Shown: in pieces, positions 1-12,103 of the stretch
Position numbering within the stretch: the first letter of the stretch is position 1
Layout: each line of letters begins with the position of its first letter
The notes under the pieces: model-generated
Databases searched by the model: none
What the model saw: only the letters and a program-made list of their open reading frames with translations
What the model was told of the DNA's origin: nothing
Position numbers and translations under genes: made by a program
Assembly (NCBI GenBank): GCA_949752735.1
Contig: OX457039.1
Span: 46,891,718 to 46,955,717, forward strand
Origin: Lumbricus terrestris
Lineage: Eukaryota > Annelida > Clitellata > Crassiclitellata > Lumbricidae
Length of the DNA stretch: 64,000 bases
Reading direction: 5' to 3'

Positions 1-935
1 AATGAGTGATGACTTTTTAGTCTTCCGTGCGAAATTTTCAAAAATCGTGTTTAATTTCGCATCCCAAAAAACTGATGACTTGTTGTAGTCATCTCTGCGA
101 AATCTTAAAAAAGGTGTTTAATTTTTCGACTAAAAAGAGTGATCACTTTTTAGTCTTCCGTGCGAAATTTTCAAAAAAGGTGTTCAATTTAGCATCCCAA
201 AAAACTGATGACTTTTGTAGTCATCCGTGCGAAATCTTAAAAAAGGTGTTTAATTTTTCGTCTAAAAGAGTGATGACTTTTTAGTCTTCCACGCGAAATT
301 TTCAAAAAGGTGTTCAATTTAGAATAAAAAAACTGATGACCTTTTGTAGTCATCCGTGTGAAATCTTTAAAAAGGTGTTTAATTTTTCGTCTAAAAAGAC
401 TGATGACTTTTTAGTCTTCCGTGCGAAATTTTCAAAATAGGTGTTCAATTTAGCATCCCAAAAAACTGATGACTTTTGTAGTCATCCGTGCAAAGTCTTA
501 AAAAAGGTGTTTAATTTTTCCTCTAAAATAGTGGTGTCTTTTTAGTCTTCCGTGCGAAATTTTCAAAAAAGGTGTTCAATTAGGCACCCCAAAAAACTGA
601 TGACTTTTGTAGTCATCCGTGCGAAATCTTAAAAAAGGTGTTTAATTTTTCGTCTAATAAGAGTGTTGACTTTTTAGTCTTCCGTGCGAAATTTTCAAAA
701 TAGGTGTTTAATTTCGCATCCCAAAAAACTGATGACTTTTTGTAGTCATCCGTGCGTTATCTTAAAAAAAGGTGTTTAATTTTTCGTCTAAAAAGAGCGA
801 TGACTTTTTATTCTTCCGTGCGAAATTTAAAAAAAGGTGTTCAATTTCGCTCCCCAAAAACTTTTGAATTTTTAGTGAACCGTCAGAAATCTTCAAAAAG
901 GTGTTCAATTTTTCTTCTAAAAAACCGATGACTTT
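1..935. repeat. Satellite, about 131-bp period, seven copies
   Basis: The same block recurs with landmarks at 8, 141, 272, 402, 533, 665 and 799, giving a period of 130-134 bp. Each unit is two diverged halves of about 66 bp. One half has GATGACTTTTTAGTCTTCC followed by an AT-rich run and GGTGTTCAATTTAGC. The other has GATGACTTTTGTAGTCATCC followed by AAAAAGGTGTTTAATTTTTC. The array is already in progress at position 1, so it continues off the left edge, and it decays after about 870. Short open frames inside it are repeat artefacts. Confidence 0.93.
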
Positions 936-1419
936 TATGACTAGAATAAATAAAATACTTCCCACTACTGAATGAAATATAGTAAGATATGAATAAAAAC
1001 AAGGAGTAAACATGTGTTATCATTCACCGCATTTTCTTGCACATATAGACTAAACTCAAAACTTAACATGTTTCGACCTGAAATTTTTTTGGCATCTGCA
1101 AAAAATAAATTACATCCCAAACACTGTTGTTAGTGTTAACTTGATTTGTAATTAGTAGTTAGTTGTACTTAGTTATAATTGTGTTTATTGGTGTTAATGT
1201 TTTTACAATTTACTACGAATATATACACGAATAACATACATTTCATGCCGTAAATCATAGTTGGATACTGTTGAAAGATTGTTTCATTTCGATGCTTTAT
1301 ATAAAGACAATGCAATTGCGTGAGAGACTTAGATTAGATTTTAATTACATTTATACATTATTTTTATTATAGGTTTTAATTACATTTATACATTAATTCT
1401 CCTGTGCATGACTGACACC
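936..1419. other. AT-rich non-coding stretch
   Basis: No gene, motif or repeat recognised. Slight internal duplication of a TTTTAATTACATTTATACATTA block near 1337-1395. Confidence 0.6.
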
Positions 1420-1517
1420 CTGATTTTTTTGGGGGGGCCACCATGAATGGGGGCCACGTCCCATGGTGATTTGAAATGGGGGCCATGGCCGGATTGGCCC
1501 CCCTGGATCCGCCCCTG
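1420..1517. mobile_element. hAT-type MITE, right-hand end only
   Basis: This stretch ends in GGCCATGGCCGGATTGG, then GGATCCGCCCCTG at 1505-1517, the same right terminus as the complete element at 18130-18417. No matching left terminus or target-site duplication was found, so it is a truncated copy. Confidence 0.7.
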
Positions 1518-2747
1518 CTCGAACAACCCTGGTTCATGTTTCTGATGGAAAAGAAATTGACCGATTCCCTCTCTAGATTTCAATCCAAGGGACAATCAAA
1601 ATAATTATAATATTTTATTATAAAGGTTGCTAAATTGATTGATTTGTATAGATCTATTGAATGACATAAGAGAAACACTCGAAGAAACAAATGATGAATT
1701 TCTCGATTTCACAAGCACACAATTCTGCATACCAAAGTGGATATTTTAGAAACGATATGACTTAGTTAGTAGGCTAGGTAAAATTGATCGCGACGAAGGT
1801 TTAAATGTAGGTCACATTCCAGTTAAAATTTGCAACGGAATCGTTTAAGTTACCGTATGCTATGGCATCATATATGACATTAGATGTTGATAACATATCG
1901 ACTATATTTAAATTACACGATACTATTCTATGGAAACGGTACGAATCAGTATGGAGAAGGGGAGAAGGGAATTTATCAACGCGACTCGAAAGATCGGATG
2001 ATTGATATAACGCTCCGTGAAGAGAAGGCGTCATGTTCCGCACACACAATTCCCGCGTTGACCTTCCTCTGCCTCGCTAATCGATTCGACGAAAAAAGCA
2101 GCAGAGTGAATGGTTTCTTAGAGACGGGTGACTGTTCAATGTGTTCACTGTTCACTGTTCATTGTTCGTGCAGACTCACTCTGACTGTCGACAGCAATGC
2201 AACCAATGCACATCGATGTGAATGGACCGCGTTCGAGTTCACGCAATTATGCAGGACCCAAAGTGAAAAGGAAAATACGATGCAAATAAAAGAAGAAACG
2301 TTGAAAAAATCAATCGTTTATAGGCTGCTATAGGCATGCATGGTATATAGCACACACACAGTTACTGCAGAACCATTAGTTTTAAGTGCTGAAATCTGTA
2401 TCCATTTATTTTTCTGGGGAGGGTGGTGCTCAAAATGTAACCTGAAATGCACACTGAATATTATGGCTAATTGGCAATACTTCACGGACGAGGGCCTGAT
2501 CAACGCCGGATGAAATATTTATTACGTCAACATCCATAAAAATTCGCCTTTTCACGAGGCGCATATTATAGGAAATGCAACAGCCGTTCAAGTGCTATCA
2601 GCCGCGCCGCCATCCACTGGATGGTACTGAAATTACGACTTATTATTATTATAGAACGTTGATGTTTGGTGGGAATTTTATGGCCTGGGAGCAGGCTTGT
2701 TTTGTTCTATACACCATGTTCTCAAAAACCTTGATTTGCATTCGAAT
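1518..2747. other. Non-coding, nothing recognised
   Basis: The longest open frame (1884-2333, 149 codons, plus) has no recognisable domain, no codon bias I can see and no convincing splice context. I do not call it a gene. Confidence 0.55.
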
Positions 2748-2975
2748 CATTCATTCATTTCAAGAATTTATACAGCGCTCCTTCAAGAAGCCTACTCAGA
2801 GGCGCTCCCAGTCCAACCACGGTAAAACAAAAAAGTGTTAAGAAGCTTGTAAAACACAGAGGAGTCAACCCTATAATAGGTAGCCTAACATGCGCAACTC
2901 CAACGGGAGACTATTCCAGACAGATGGACCTTCAACTGAGCAAGCACGACGCTGACAGGTTGATAATTATAGTGG
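2748..2975 (-). mobile_element. LINE 3' end, CR1/L2-like family, truncated
   Basis: On the minus strand it carries the degraded end of the LINE open frame (the region that reads SVVGP..WNGLP in better copies), then the family 3' tail TCAGAGGCGCTCCCAG read on plus, then an ATTC microsatellite. Same family as the long copy at 49025-50207. Confidence 0.75.
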
Positions 2976-2980
2976 TTGCC

Positions 2981-3112
2981 CAAGGGCGGATACAGAAATT
3001 TTCGAGGGGGCCAAAATTTTCGGTCTTGACATAGGGGAGAAATTCCGCGTCTTGGTCGCCGAAAAATCTTATGACCTTTTTTAGTCATTCGTTTAATTTC
3101 CAAGAACAAAAT
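2981..3112. mobile_element. hAT-type MITE, left-hand end only
   Basis: It starts CAAGGGCGGATACAGAAATT, the left terminus of the 18130 and 36404 family. It includes the internal module TTATGACCTTTTTTAGTCAT and then stops without a right terminus. Confidence 0.75.
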
Positions 3113-4106
3113 TGTCAAATATAACAGCTGCAGAGCTAATTTATTTTTCTCATTATAATTTAATGAGAAAACCAAGTTGACTATTCAATTGTTTATTGTT
3201 ATGTCCAAGTCTCTATTGATATTCTGTGCATACCTATTTCCGCATGAGAGTTTCCTTTCTCTCGGATACTTCTAGCAGTTTTTTTCTAACTGTGTTGGCA
3301 GCTGTCATTATTAATTATAATATTACTGCAATAAAACAATTGATAAATGGTTAACAACAAAACATTGTATTCTGTCGGTCTTACAAAACGAAGCATAAAA
3401 TAACAAAACTACTGTGATGGTTTTGCTGAATTTCAAATCTACTCGAGAAGCGATTGAGTGAAAACAAAAATGCAATATAGGAGCATTATTATACGAAGGA
3501 ACGTTTTCATATGAATTATTTTATTCGTTCAGTTTCTCCATCATCTAAATTTTGATACCCGGATACAATATTTTTTATCGGATATAGCGAACTAAAGTGG
3601 AACACGCGCACTATGGGGTGTAGGCCTACTTAGGACCAATGTATGCCCTATATACTATAGGATTTTCAATTTCACGAATAAGGCCATGTATAGTCATTGT
3701 CCTGACATACAGTTTTATAGGAGCTACTCCGTCTTAACTGGTTGATTTATAGCGTGTCCAATTTCCTATAATGCAAAGTGATAAAAACAATTTACAGATA
3801 CACACAAAAGCCTCGCAAAGCCCACGCAATGCGAGTAATCGTTCACGTGACTGTAGTTCCGTCGTATATAAGCCGCGCAAATAGCGAAATAATTATTGTC
3901 ACTGTGAATACACAAATCTGCAGTCGTCGGAAGCTATGACGAGTTGACGACCTAGTGGAATATTCTTAGCCGCCGAGTACATAGTATGCCGCTGTGATGA
4001 TAATGCATGTGTTGTCTAAATGGACCTTCGCAAAACCTGCGAAAGATATCAGACTGGGACGCAGTGGGACGGGATACTATGGATATATGAAATATATTGG
4101 CCACAT
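3113..4106. other. Non-coding, nothing recognised
   Basis: AT-rich sequence with no open frame longer than background. One copy of the TAGGCCTA palindrome near 3625. Confidence 0.55.
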
Positions 4107-4254
4107 ATAATAATATGACACACACACGCACACACATAAACACACACACATGTGGACACACCCACGCACACACACAGTCACACACACACATGTGGACACA
4201 CTTTCACACACCCAGGCACACACACAATCACACACACACACACACACACATGTG
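4107..4254. repeat. (CA)n microsatellite with interspersed ATGTGGACA
   Basis: Three blocks of CA repeats separated by ACATGTGGACACAC units, so a compound microsatellite whose unit partly expanded as a block of about 50 bp. Confidence 0.9.
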
Positions 4255-5343
4255 GACTCTACTATATGCTATATATGAATAATAGACGTTGGACTGGATC
4301 GTGTGGACTTGTCTATCTGCGTGTCTAAATGATGATGAATCGGCTCAGCACGAGAGATGGTCGGATGGCCGTGTAAATCCGAAGCTAATTAGGGCAAATG
4401 TCTAACGTCTGCGTGGTCCAACACATGGCCGCAGTCTGTGTACGTTCAGCCAGTCCTCAGCCAAAACGTGGTCATCGGGGCTATGCATGGACCTACATGC
4501 CCTGGTGGGACTTTCCACGGCGGCAGCCACCCCGCTCCTATGCAGTGTTTTCATGCGTCGACATGCATAGAAAATGCAGGTAGAAATTGCGCTACCGTAC
4601 AATGTTTATGTTTCGCACGTAGCGACAAAACAGAGATTAGTTCGGCTTAATTACATCATGGCTGCCGTTTATCCTGCCAACGGTAATTACGACTATTAGA
4701 AGAAACAATAGCTATATATATATATGATCTGATACGCGCAGATGTGGTCCATATTAAATAAACAGAAGATAGGCTACACATGATGTAGGTGATGCATTGG
4801 AGATGATACGAGCCACACAGATATGAGGCATAATGATAAGAATTGATGATATTTAATTTAGCCACTGAGATTAATGCTTCAAATTAACTAATCGAAGAAG
4901 GTGGGCTAAAGTTCTGTTCTGCTTTGATATTACACAAGTCTCAGATGAATAGATCTACTGTTTGTAACACATGTGACGTAGTCTACAAAGCAGGATATTT
5001 TTCACTACTCTACTACTACCATTACTATAGCCACTGCTTGTAATGATAATAATATTAGTGAAAATGAAATTATTGTTCATCTAAATTATAATAATTATAA
5101 TGATGATGATGATGACGATGATGCGGTTAGAAGCTGATCTCAGGAGTATTATAGGCTACAGCCCAAATATTCGCGAGTAGGCCTATAGCACACATATTGT
5201 CCTTTACTATGAGCTCTACCCTACTTACATGTACCTGTGGCCAGATTTGTCTATTGTTAGAGACCAATATTGTCAAACACAATGTCTGATGAACGACGCC
5301 AAAACACAGATCAATAACTTTCTACATTTTGTTTTGTTTGTGT
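4255..5343. other. Non-coding, nothing recognised
   Basis: Three overlapping open frames of 61-70 codons at 4398-4650 share no recognisable domain. A short (GAT)n run lies at 5100-5123. Confidence 0.5.
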
Positions 5344-5475
5344 GAATGAATGACTGAGTCACTGACCGACAACCAATCCGGTTTTCAGTCAGTGAGTCAT
5401 TCATTCAATCAATCTGTCAGTCAGTCAGTCAGTCAACCAGTCAGTCAATCAGTCAGTCAATTGGTCAACCAGTCT
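5344..5475. repeat. Imperfect hairpin followed by (CAGT)n microsatellite
   Basis: GAATGAATGACTGAGTCACT at 5345 is followed, after about 20 bases, by GTCAGTGAGTCATTCATTC, which can pair with it. CAGT/CAAC repeats continue to about 5475. Confidence 0.7.
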
Positions 5476-6159
5476 GTCATTTAGGCCTAGTCAGTCATTC
5501 TGTCTGATTTCCTGCAGACAGAATGTCTGTCTGACTGTTTTTTTGGACTGTCTGTGTGTCGGGTGTTCCTGGCAATCCTGAAGTAGGCCTACCTGTCGTC
5601 GCCTTACACAAATGCACTAAATGCCCTCAGGGTTAGTATTTTCTTAGAACGGGGACTATTCTGTAAATGTAGATGTTATTTTGGAAAATATCTAGCATGT
5701 CTGATTATTGTTTATGGCTAAACGTCGTCGTTGCGCTGCTCTGCAGAGAAAGAGAATTAGTTTCAGTGGCATTAAGGTGTTATGACTTATGACTCGTATA
5801 GTTCTTCACCGTGAAACTGATGCCATCTTTACACAACACTTGGGTTTACATCGCGAAAGGTGATGCATTGGGCTACGTATCGATTACATCTATGTGTATT
5901 GGTATATGCCACGTGAATCAATACGATTGCAGTTGCGTTCACTGTTGACCTTTGTCGGTTCATTATGACTGGTGCAATGGCATTAATTAGGCTTTGACAG
6001 AACGCCGCTAGCACGAGATCAACGCATGTTTGACTGCGTGGCTTTTGATTTTTGCTGTGATGGACATCTTGCTTGGAATTGAAATTAAAAGAAAGAAGTT
6101 CGCGCTTTCAATCGATTTATCTTCGTCTGACATTCGCTGTATGTGTTGCCTTATGCTAT
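5476..6159. other. Non-coding, nothing recognised
   Basis: Contains two TAGGCCTA palindromes (about 5485 and 5586) and no supportable gene. Confidence 0.5.
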
Positions 6160-6225
6160 ATCATCTGTCTGTCTGTCTGTCTGCCTGTGCTTGCTTGTCT
6201 GTCTGTCTGTCTGTCAACAGACCGC
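6160..6225. repeat. (TCTG)n microsatellite
   Basis: Two runs of GTCTGTCTGTCTGTC separated by about 18 bases. Confidence 0.85.
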
Positions 6226-6290
6226 GTCTTCTTCTCTTCATTCTGATTCTGCATTCCTCCGTATCCTGTTCTTCTTCCTTCTCCCAATCT

Positions 6291-6422
6291 CAGCGGCGCC
6301 CGCAGGCGTACGCACTTACGCAAGTGCGTACAGCAGCGGCGCCCGCAGACATACGCACATAGGTAAGTGCGTACAGCGCGATGACCCAAAAGGTATGTTT
6401 TTGAAAAAATTTCGGTTGATGA

Positions 6423-6456
<34 letters not shown>

Positions 6457-6554
6457 TCATCAGTTTTTTCGGCGACCTAACGAAAAATTTTCCCTGTTCG
6501 GCCCTCTTCGAAAATTTCTGTGCGTACAAAAAAAAAATCCTGCGGGCGCCGCTG
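6291..6554. mobile_element. hAT-type MITE with perfect 8-bp target duplication
   Basis: The 264-bp element begins CAGCGGCGCCCGCAGG and ends CCTGCGGGCGCCGCTG, an inverted pair. It is flanked by the direct repeat CCCAATCT at 6283-6290 and 6555-6562. Eight-base target duplications and CAG-type termini are the hAT superfamily signature. The left end is duplicated in tandem (6291-6333, and again from about 6334). The centre has a run of about 30 A between TTGATGACT and GGTCATCAG. No transposase is encoded. Confidence 0.92.
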
Positions 6555-6564
6555 CCCAATCTTA

Positions 6565-6756
6565 TTCGTCGTTTTCGTCGTCTTTATCTTCTTCTTACTC
6601 CTCCTCCACTTCTTCATCTTCTTCATCTTGTTCTTCTTCTTCTTCCTCCTCTTCTTCTTTGCCTTCTTTGCCTTCTTCACTTTTTCGGTCTTCTTGTTCT
6701 TCTTGCTCTTCTTGCTCTTCTTCTTTACCTTCTTCAATTTCTTCTTCTTCTTCCCC

Positions 6757-6788
<32 letters not shown>

Positions 6789-6885
6789 TTTCTTCTTCTT
6801 CTTCTTCTTCTTCTTCATATTCTTCTTCTTCTTCTTTAGATTTTTCCTCGGATTTTTCTTCTTCATCATCGTCTTCTTCTCTATA
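6565..6885. repeat. (TTC)n microsatellite, about 320 bp
   Basis: Polypyrimidine tract of TTC/TTCC units starting next to the MITE. The long Ser-rich or Phe-rich open frames here are artefacts of the repeat. Confidence 0.95.
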
Positions 6886-7721
6886 TATGGCACCGTTTCT
6901 GACTGAGCTCAGCCTCTTGCTATATATGTTGTTTTATCCATCAGTCATCATCATTCTCGTTCTTGATCTTGCTGTTTCTCCCCCCCCCATACCCCATTCT
7001 TCCGCCTGCGCCGTCACACGGTCACCGCGTCACCATCGATTGCCACCCTAGCATCATGCTGTCTCCTTGACTTGACCTCAGCGGATCTATCTAACCTGGC
7101 AACGGAACAGACAGACTGCATGCCATTGCCGACTTGATTTGATATAGCACCCGCGGTTAATAAACTGGTCACTCTGACGCGGCTGTGAGATGTCGGCGTT
7201 GAGATGTCCAGAAAATTTCCATTTCCATCTACATAATATTATTCTTTATGCACGAAGGAAGTGATTCTACTGTTTGGTGTATTTCGTGTAAAAGTCATTT
7301 CCTTTGGGGGCACATAAAGCTACTGAAACGAAAATATAATTAGCTGTAATATACGTCTATATAGCGTGACATGTCGTAATGATGAGCTGTAAAATTCAAA
7401 CCGAAATCCCTCAATGGTTCAGCGATAACATTTAGTCTGATCGGTTTACGCTCCGATTGTGTATACGTCAAGTCTACCTAAGTTTACCTGCATGAAGTGG
7501 TCGTGCTTCAAGTCAGCCGCAGGCGTATATATATATATACACGCTTGTGTAGAATTGCATTCGATTGCTTATAGCATCGGAGATAAGCGGCTCAGATCTC
7601 GAAGACCTTAGGATAAAATAATGCCACATGTGCGACAATGAACTTGATGGCTTTGATAAGAATTGGCAGAGAAACATAACGTCCCTGCTTTCTCTAGTAA
7701 TCTGCGCATGGGTTATATTAC
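6886..7721. other. Non-coding, nothing recognised
   Basis: No gene or repeat family recognised apart from a short TA run at 7527-7540. Confidence 0.55.
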
Positions 7722-7990
7722 ATACACACGCAATACACACACAAACACACACACACACACACACACACAGATATACAGGAAAACATGCCCACAAATTATT
7801 ACGGTAACTCACACATACATACATACATACATACATACATACATACATACATACATACATACATACATACATACATACATACATACATACATACATACAT
7901 ACATACATGCATACATACATACTACATACATACATACGTACGGATACGTACGTACGTACATACAATGCATACGTGCATACGTACATACAT
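7722..7990. repeat. (CA)n and (CATA)n microsatellites
   Basis: A CA run at about 7726-7768, then an unbroken CATA array from 7811, with CGTA variants near the end. Confidence 0.95.
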
Positions 7991-8172
7991 ACATACAATG
8001 CATAGCATTTTCACAACCTTGATTCATTCCTTAACGTTGAGGATGGTGACCTGGCAGGAAAGCAGAATCAGAATGACATGCATACAAACATACATTATAC
8101 ATACATACAATACATAGCATTTTCAAAACCTTGATTCAGTCCTTAACGTTGATGATGGTGATCTGGCATGTT
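7985..8172. repeat. Direct repeat pair of about 72 bp
   Basis: The block around CATAGCATTTTCACAACC, TTGATTCATTCCTTAACGTT and GGTGACCTGGCA at about 7990-8057 recurs with few changes at about 8103-8168. Both copies follow a CATA tract, so the microsatellite probably mediated the duplication. Confidence 0.85.
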
Positions 8173-8839
8173 TTACCTTTACATGTAAGTGATGCCGCAC
8201 ATGAAAACTTTCGTCCATTCGTGTGACGTGTCTTTACTACGCTAGCCTAGTCTTCAGATTTCACCATCTTCGCGTAGACTATAAGCAGACGGCCTGCGAC
8301 TCACTTTAGAATTGCGTTTCAGAAATGTTGAGAGAGCGACCTAACGGAATCTAAAACTATAAAACACAAGTTGCAACGGGTGCGTAATAAAAAATCTACT
8401 CATCCGCGCTACCGATTTTTTCAAATAATTTACAAAACAACTTCTTAGCACCTGCGGAAAACACTATCGGAATTCGCGATCCAAAAATCTTACCCTTTCT
8501 CGAGCTTGAAATTTTTTATTTTCTATCGCAATGCTAACGCATGTGTTTAATATAAGACGCCATTTGCATAGGCTACAACCATCATTATCAACAGACATTA
8601 AAACCATCGATGATATATTGATGATTGAAACCAGTACATTAATGACGTCATGGCCGGTTTTAAAGTTGACGTTAATTAATTTCTATTACCGTATTGTATG
8701 TATCAGAAGCCTATTTAAGACGCAATAATTTTGGCCGATCGGTTTTCAATGAACCAATAGATTTTTAACCTCATTTTTCGCCGAGGGCAGATCTTTTGGC
8801 ATGCGGTTTCGCAAAAATGCTGACTATAGCGTAAACATT
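8173..8839. other. Non-coding; may include Helitron body
   Basis: No gene seen. Part of this stretch may belong to the Helitron that ends at 9076, whose 5' end I cannot place. Confidence 0.45.
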
Positions 8840-9077
8840 GGCGGGTGGCAGCTGCGGGTTGGACCGAAAACATAAATTTCACGGGCAACGCCGGGCACTC
8901 AAAGTGCTTGGACCGGGTTGGGCCCGATGGAAGAAGGGGAGGTGACAAGGGCGGCGTAGGAGCGGAGCCAAGCGTGGCGCGGGACGAAAACCGAAATTTC
9001 CCGGGCGTGTGAGCGTGGTCAGACGTGACTGAACAAAATCCGAAATGTCCCGGGCAACGCCGGGTAATTCAGCTAGT
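8840..9077 (+). mobile_element. Helitron 3' end
   Basis: The stretch ends CCCGGGCAACGCCGGG (stem CCCGG 9049-9053 with CCGGG 9060-9064), then 8 bases, then CTAG at 9073-9076 and a T. A GC hairpin about 10-12 bases before a terminal CTRR inserted before T is the Helitron hallmark. Upstream are diverged GAAATTTCCCGGGC-type repeats. No Rep/helicase frame, so it is a non-autonomous or truncated copy. Confidence 0.75.
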
Positions 9078-9082
9078 ATCTT

Positions 9083-9412
9083 CATAAAGCGGAAGAACGC
9101 ACTGGTTCACCGCAGCTCACGAAGAACGGTCATTACGATATAGGACTGCAGACTTTACGACTGTACGCCTGAATGACATGGCGAAATGGTCAGACGCGTT
9201 TGAACGCGGCCTGTCATCACTATAGCTACACTAATCTCTGACGCTTCAAAGGTTCTGCTGAGCTTCTAATGACCGCAAGGGTCGCAGTCGAATTACGATC
9301 CCATTTAAACGTTTGCTCGACGTTGCTTGTTCTCGTCTTGTTACGACGCTGTCGGCGGCGTCTCTTTAGTTACCGCGAGGGAATAGTGGGAGTAGGATAA
9401 AGGAACGGACAG
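9083..9412. other. Non-coding, nothing recognised
   Basis: No gene, no repeat family recognised. Confidence 0.5.
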
Positions 9413-9482
9413 CAACACACACACAGAGAGACAGACAGACAGACAGACAGAGAGAGAGAGAGAGAGAGCGTGAGAGAGAGAC
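9413..9482. repeat. (CA)n, (CAGA)n and (GA)n microsatellite
   Basis: Compound run of CA, then CAGA, then GA units. Confidence 0.9.
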
Positions 9483-9654
9483 AAACACGCGTGAATACGG
9501 AAGAGCGTATGCGATCATATGCGCTTCGGGGCAAAAAGGCGCATAATAATAATGTGATCGCCTTTGATTACATCGGTCACTTTCGACCGTCGTATAACGT
9601 ACACTCGGCCGAATCGATTGCTAGCCACCGTCCGGTCTTTTCTTCTCCGCTCTT

Positions 9655-10465
9655 TCCTTCTCAGGTCCTTCCCTCACCGACCCTTACTTCACCGATCCTT
9701 GCTTCACCGATCCTTACTTCACCGACCCTTCCTTCCCCGACCCTTCCTTCACCGATCCTTACTTCACCGACCCTTTCTTCACCGAGCCTTTCTTCACCGA
9801 CCCTTCCTTCACCAGCCCTTCCTTCACTAACCATTTCTTCACCGACCCTTCCGTCACCGACCCTTTCTTCACCGACCCTTCCTTCATCAACCCTTCCTTC
9901 ACTAACCATTTCTTCACCGACCCTTCCGTCACCGACCCTTCCGTCACCGACCCTTCCTTCACCGATCATTCCTTCACCAACCCTTCCTTCACTAATCATT
10001 CCTTCACCGACCCTTTCTTCACCAACCCTTCCTTCACTAATCATTCCTTCACCGACCCTTCCGTCACCGACCCTTCCATCACCGACCCTTCCGTCACCGA
10101 CCCTTCTTTTCCCGACCTTTCCTTCACCAATCCTTACTTCACTAACCATTCCTTCACCGACCCTTCCGTTACCGACCCTTCCTTCACCGACCCTTCCTTC
10201 ACTAATCATTCCTTCACCGACCCTTCCATCACCGACCCTTCCTTCACCTACCCTTTTTTCCCCGATCCTTACTTCACCGACCCTTCCTTCACTAATCATT
10301 CCTTCACCGACCCTTCCTTCACCGACTCTTCCTTCGCCGACCCTTCATTTCCCGACCCTTCCTTCACTAACCATTTTTCACCGACCCTTCCGTCACCGAC
10401 CCTTCTTTCCCCACCCTTCCTTCACCGATCCTTCCTTGTCCACCCCTCCTTCATGTCAAAGCCAA
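9655..10465. repeat. 15-bp minisatellite, about 50 copies
   Basis: Tandem units of ACCGACCCTTCCTTC with variants ACTAATCATTCCTTC, ACCGATCCTTACTTC and ACCGACCCTTCCGTC. The period of 15 keeps frames open on both strands (365 codons plus, 212 minus). These are repeat artefacts: the peptide would be a simple Ser-Pro-Thr-Leu-Pro repeat and flanking sequence shows no gene. Confidence 0.95.
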
Positions 10466-10674
10466 ACCTTCTCTGACCGAGATGAGTTGCTCTCTAATGA
10501 AATAATGTGCGGCGTTGGGAGCTGGTTAAGGCCGATTCGTGCCAATTTCATGGTTGGCAGCAAATGATTGGATTATAAGGGGCGTTAGGATGACGACGAC
10601 GAGCGAGGCAACGAGGCGCCCGAATTAAGCGACGATGGTCGATATGTGAAAGCCTATTAGATGACCTGAGGACG

Positions 10675-10722
10675 AACGGACGAACGAACGGACGAACGGA
10701 CGAACGGACGAACGGACGGATC
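10675..10722. repeat. (GGACGAAC)n short minisatellite
   Basis: Five to six 8-bp units. Confidence 0.85.
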
Positions 10723-12095
10723 TATAGAGACGGATATATGACGGGATGAAGAGGGATAAAGAGCGTGACGTAACGGTTAATTGACGAACTAACAAATAGA
10801 GCGCCTAAAGCTGCATGCTAAGTAGAAAATGAACTTACATGTATATGTTTCATTCAATGAAGCTCCCTTTCACGCTTTATAACGCAAAGAAGCAAAAATG
10901 TTTTGCCAGCATAATAAGCTATGAGCGCCTTATTCAATAGAAACCCTTTCGTCTGCCTATACACGCATGTCGCGTCATCTGTGGATGCCTTCTGGAATTA
11001 CTGCTATATTCTATATAGTAACTGACATCAATAATTATAATTAATGGACTTGATTGAACTGCAACAGGATGCAGCAACTATAGTTTTGATGCTCTTGCTT
11101 ATAATGGTTGTAATAATGTGGATACAGCGATGACGAAAACAAAGGCATGGACTATATATATAGGCCTACAACGTTTAACTGGAATGTAAGTGTCTTGTAT
11201 ATTATATTCTAGGTCATAATATTATTAGTAAAATGTCTGATATATACATGTACTTCATTTGGACCATATATACACAAAAGACCAGATATCTAATCGTTCG
11301 CTCACTTGCCCGAAATGATCTGTCAGCGTTAAAGCAATTCCGATTGACTTATTACACTATACTGGACCAAAATGGCTATTAGATTTTTTATTCTACTTTT
11401 ATATTATGACAAAAAAATGCGCCGTATAAAGGTTGACCTAGAATGTTTGAAAATTGGACTGAAATATGTTGTTCACATAAGTGATTAGAATGTAAAAGAA
11501 TAATAATTTTGATTCACATCAAAGATGTTAACTCACACAAGTTACTTCAATAGCAAAATATTCAAGTCCATTAATTGTCCATATGACATAATAATACTCT
11601 ATATTACGCTATAGTCTATAATACTTTCTATATATGCACAGATTTTGATTGAGTGAGAGAAATGGACAAGTGCCTAAATTTGTTTTTTTCAGTGAATATT
11701 TATAGGCATATACTGCAGCCACACGTAGTCACACGCATCTAGGCGCATCATATAGGTGCACAAACAGCCACACCAAGATACACTTACAACTGAAACTTTA
11801 TCGCAAGATGCTGCCACGGTGGTATTCAAATTTGTTCCGTGAAACTATATTATAACTTCATGTACTCCGTTACCTCTTCCCACTACGGCGAGATCCATTA
11901 TATAACTTTAGACAAAGAGCTCACATGTAAATGCACCCTCCCCATCCCCAATAATGACTCGATGAACTTTATACCAAGAATGTTATTTATATAGGCAGTG
12001 GCACGTACTAACAATCTCAACCATAAGTATAGGCCCTGTACTATAAGTAAAGCCAAATACTGTCAATTGTGCTAATGTATACCTACATGTATACA
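10723..12095. other. Non-coding AT-rich stretch
   Basis: No gene or named repeat recognised. One TAGGCCTA near 11161. Confidence 0.55.
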
Positions 12096-12103
12096 GCGTT
12101 CAG

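Noticed and set aside
1..935. CRISPR-like or coding interpretation of regular spacing
   Set aside because: The spacing elements are themselves repeated halves, so this is a satellite.
9470..10567. 365-codon plus-strand frame and 212-codon minus frame
   Set aside because: Both are translations of the 15-bp minisatellite; no splice, start or flanking coding support.
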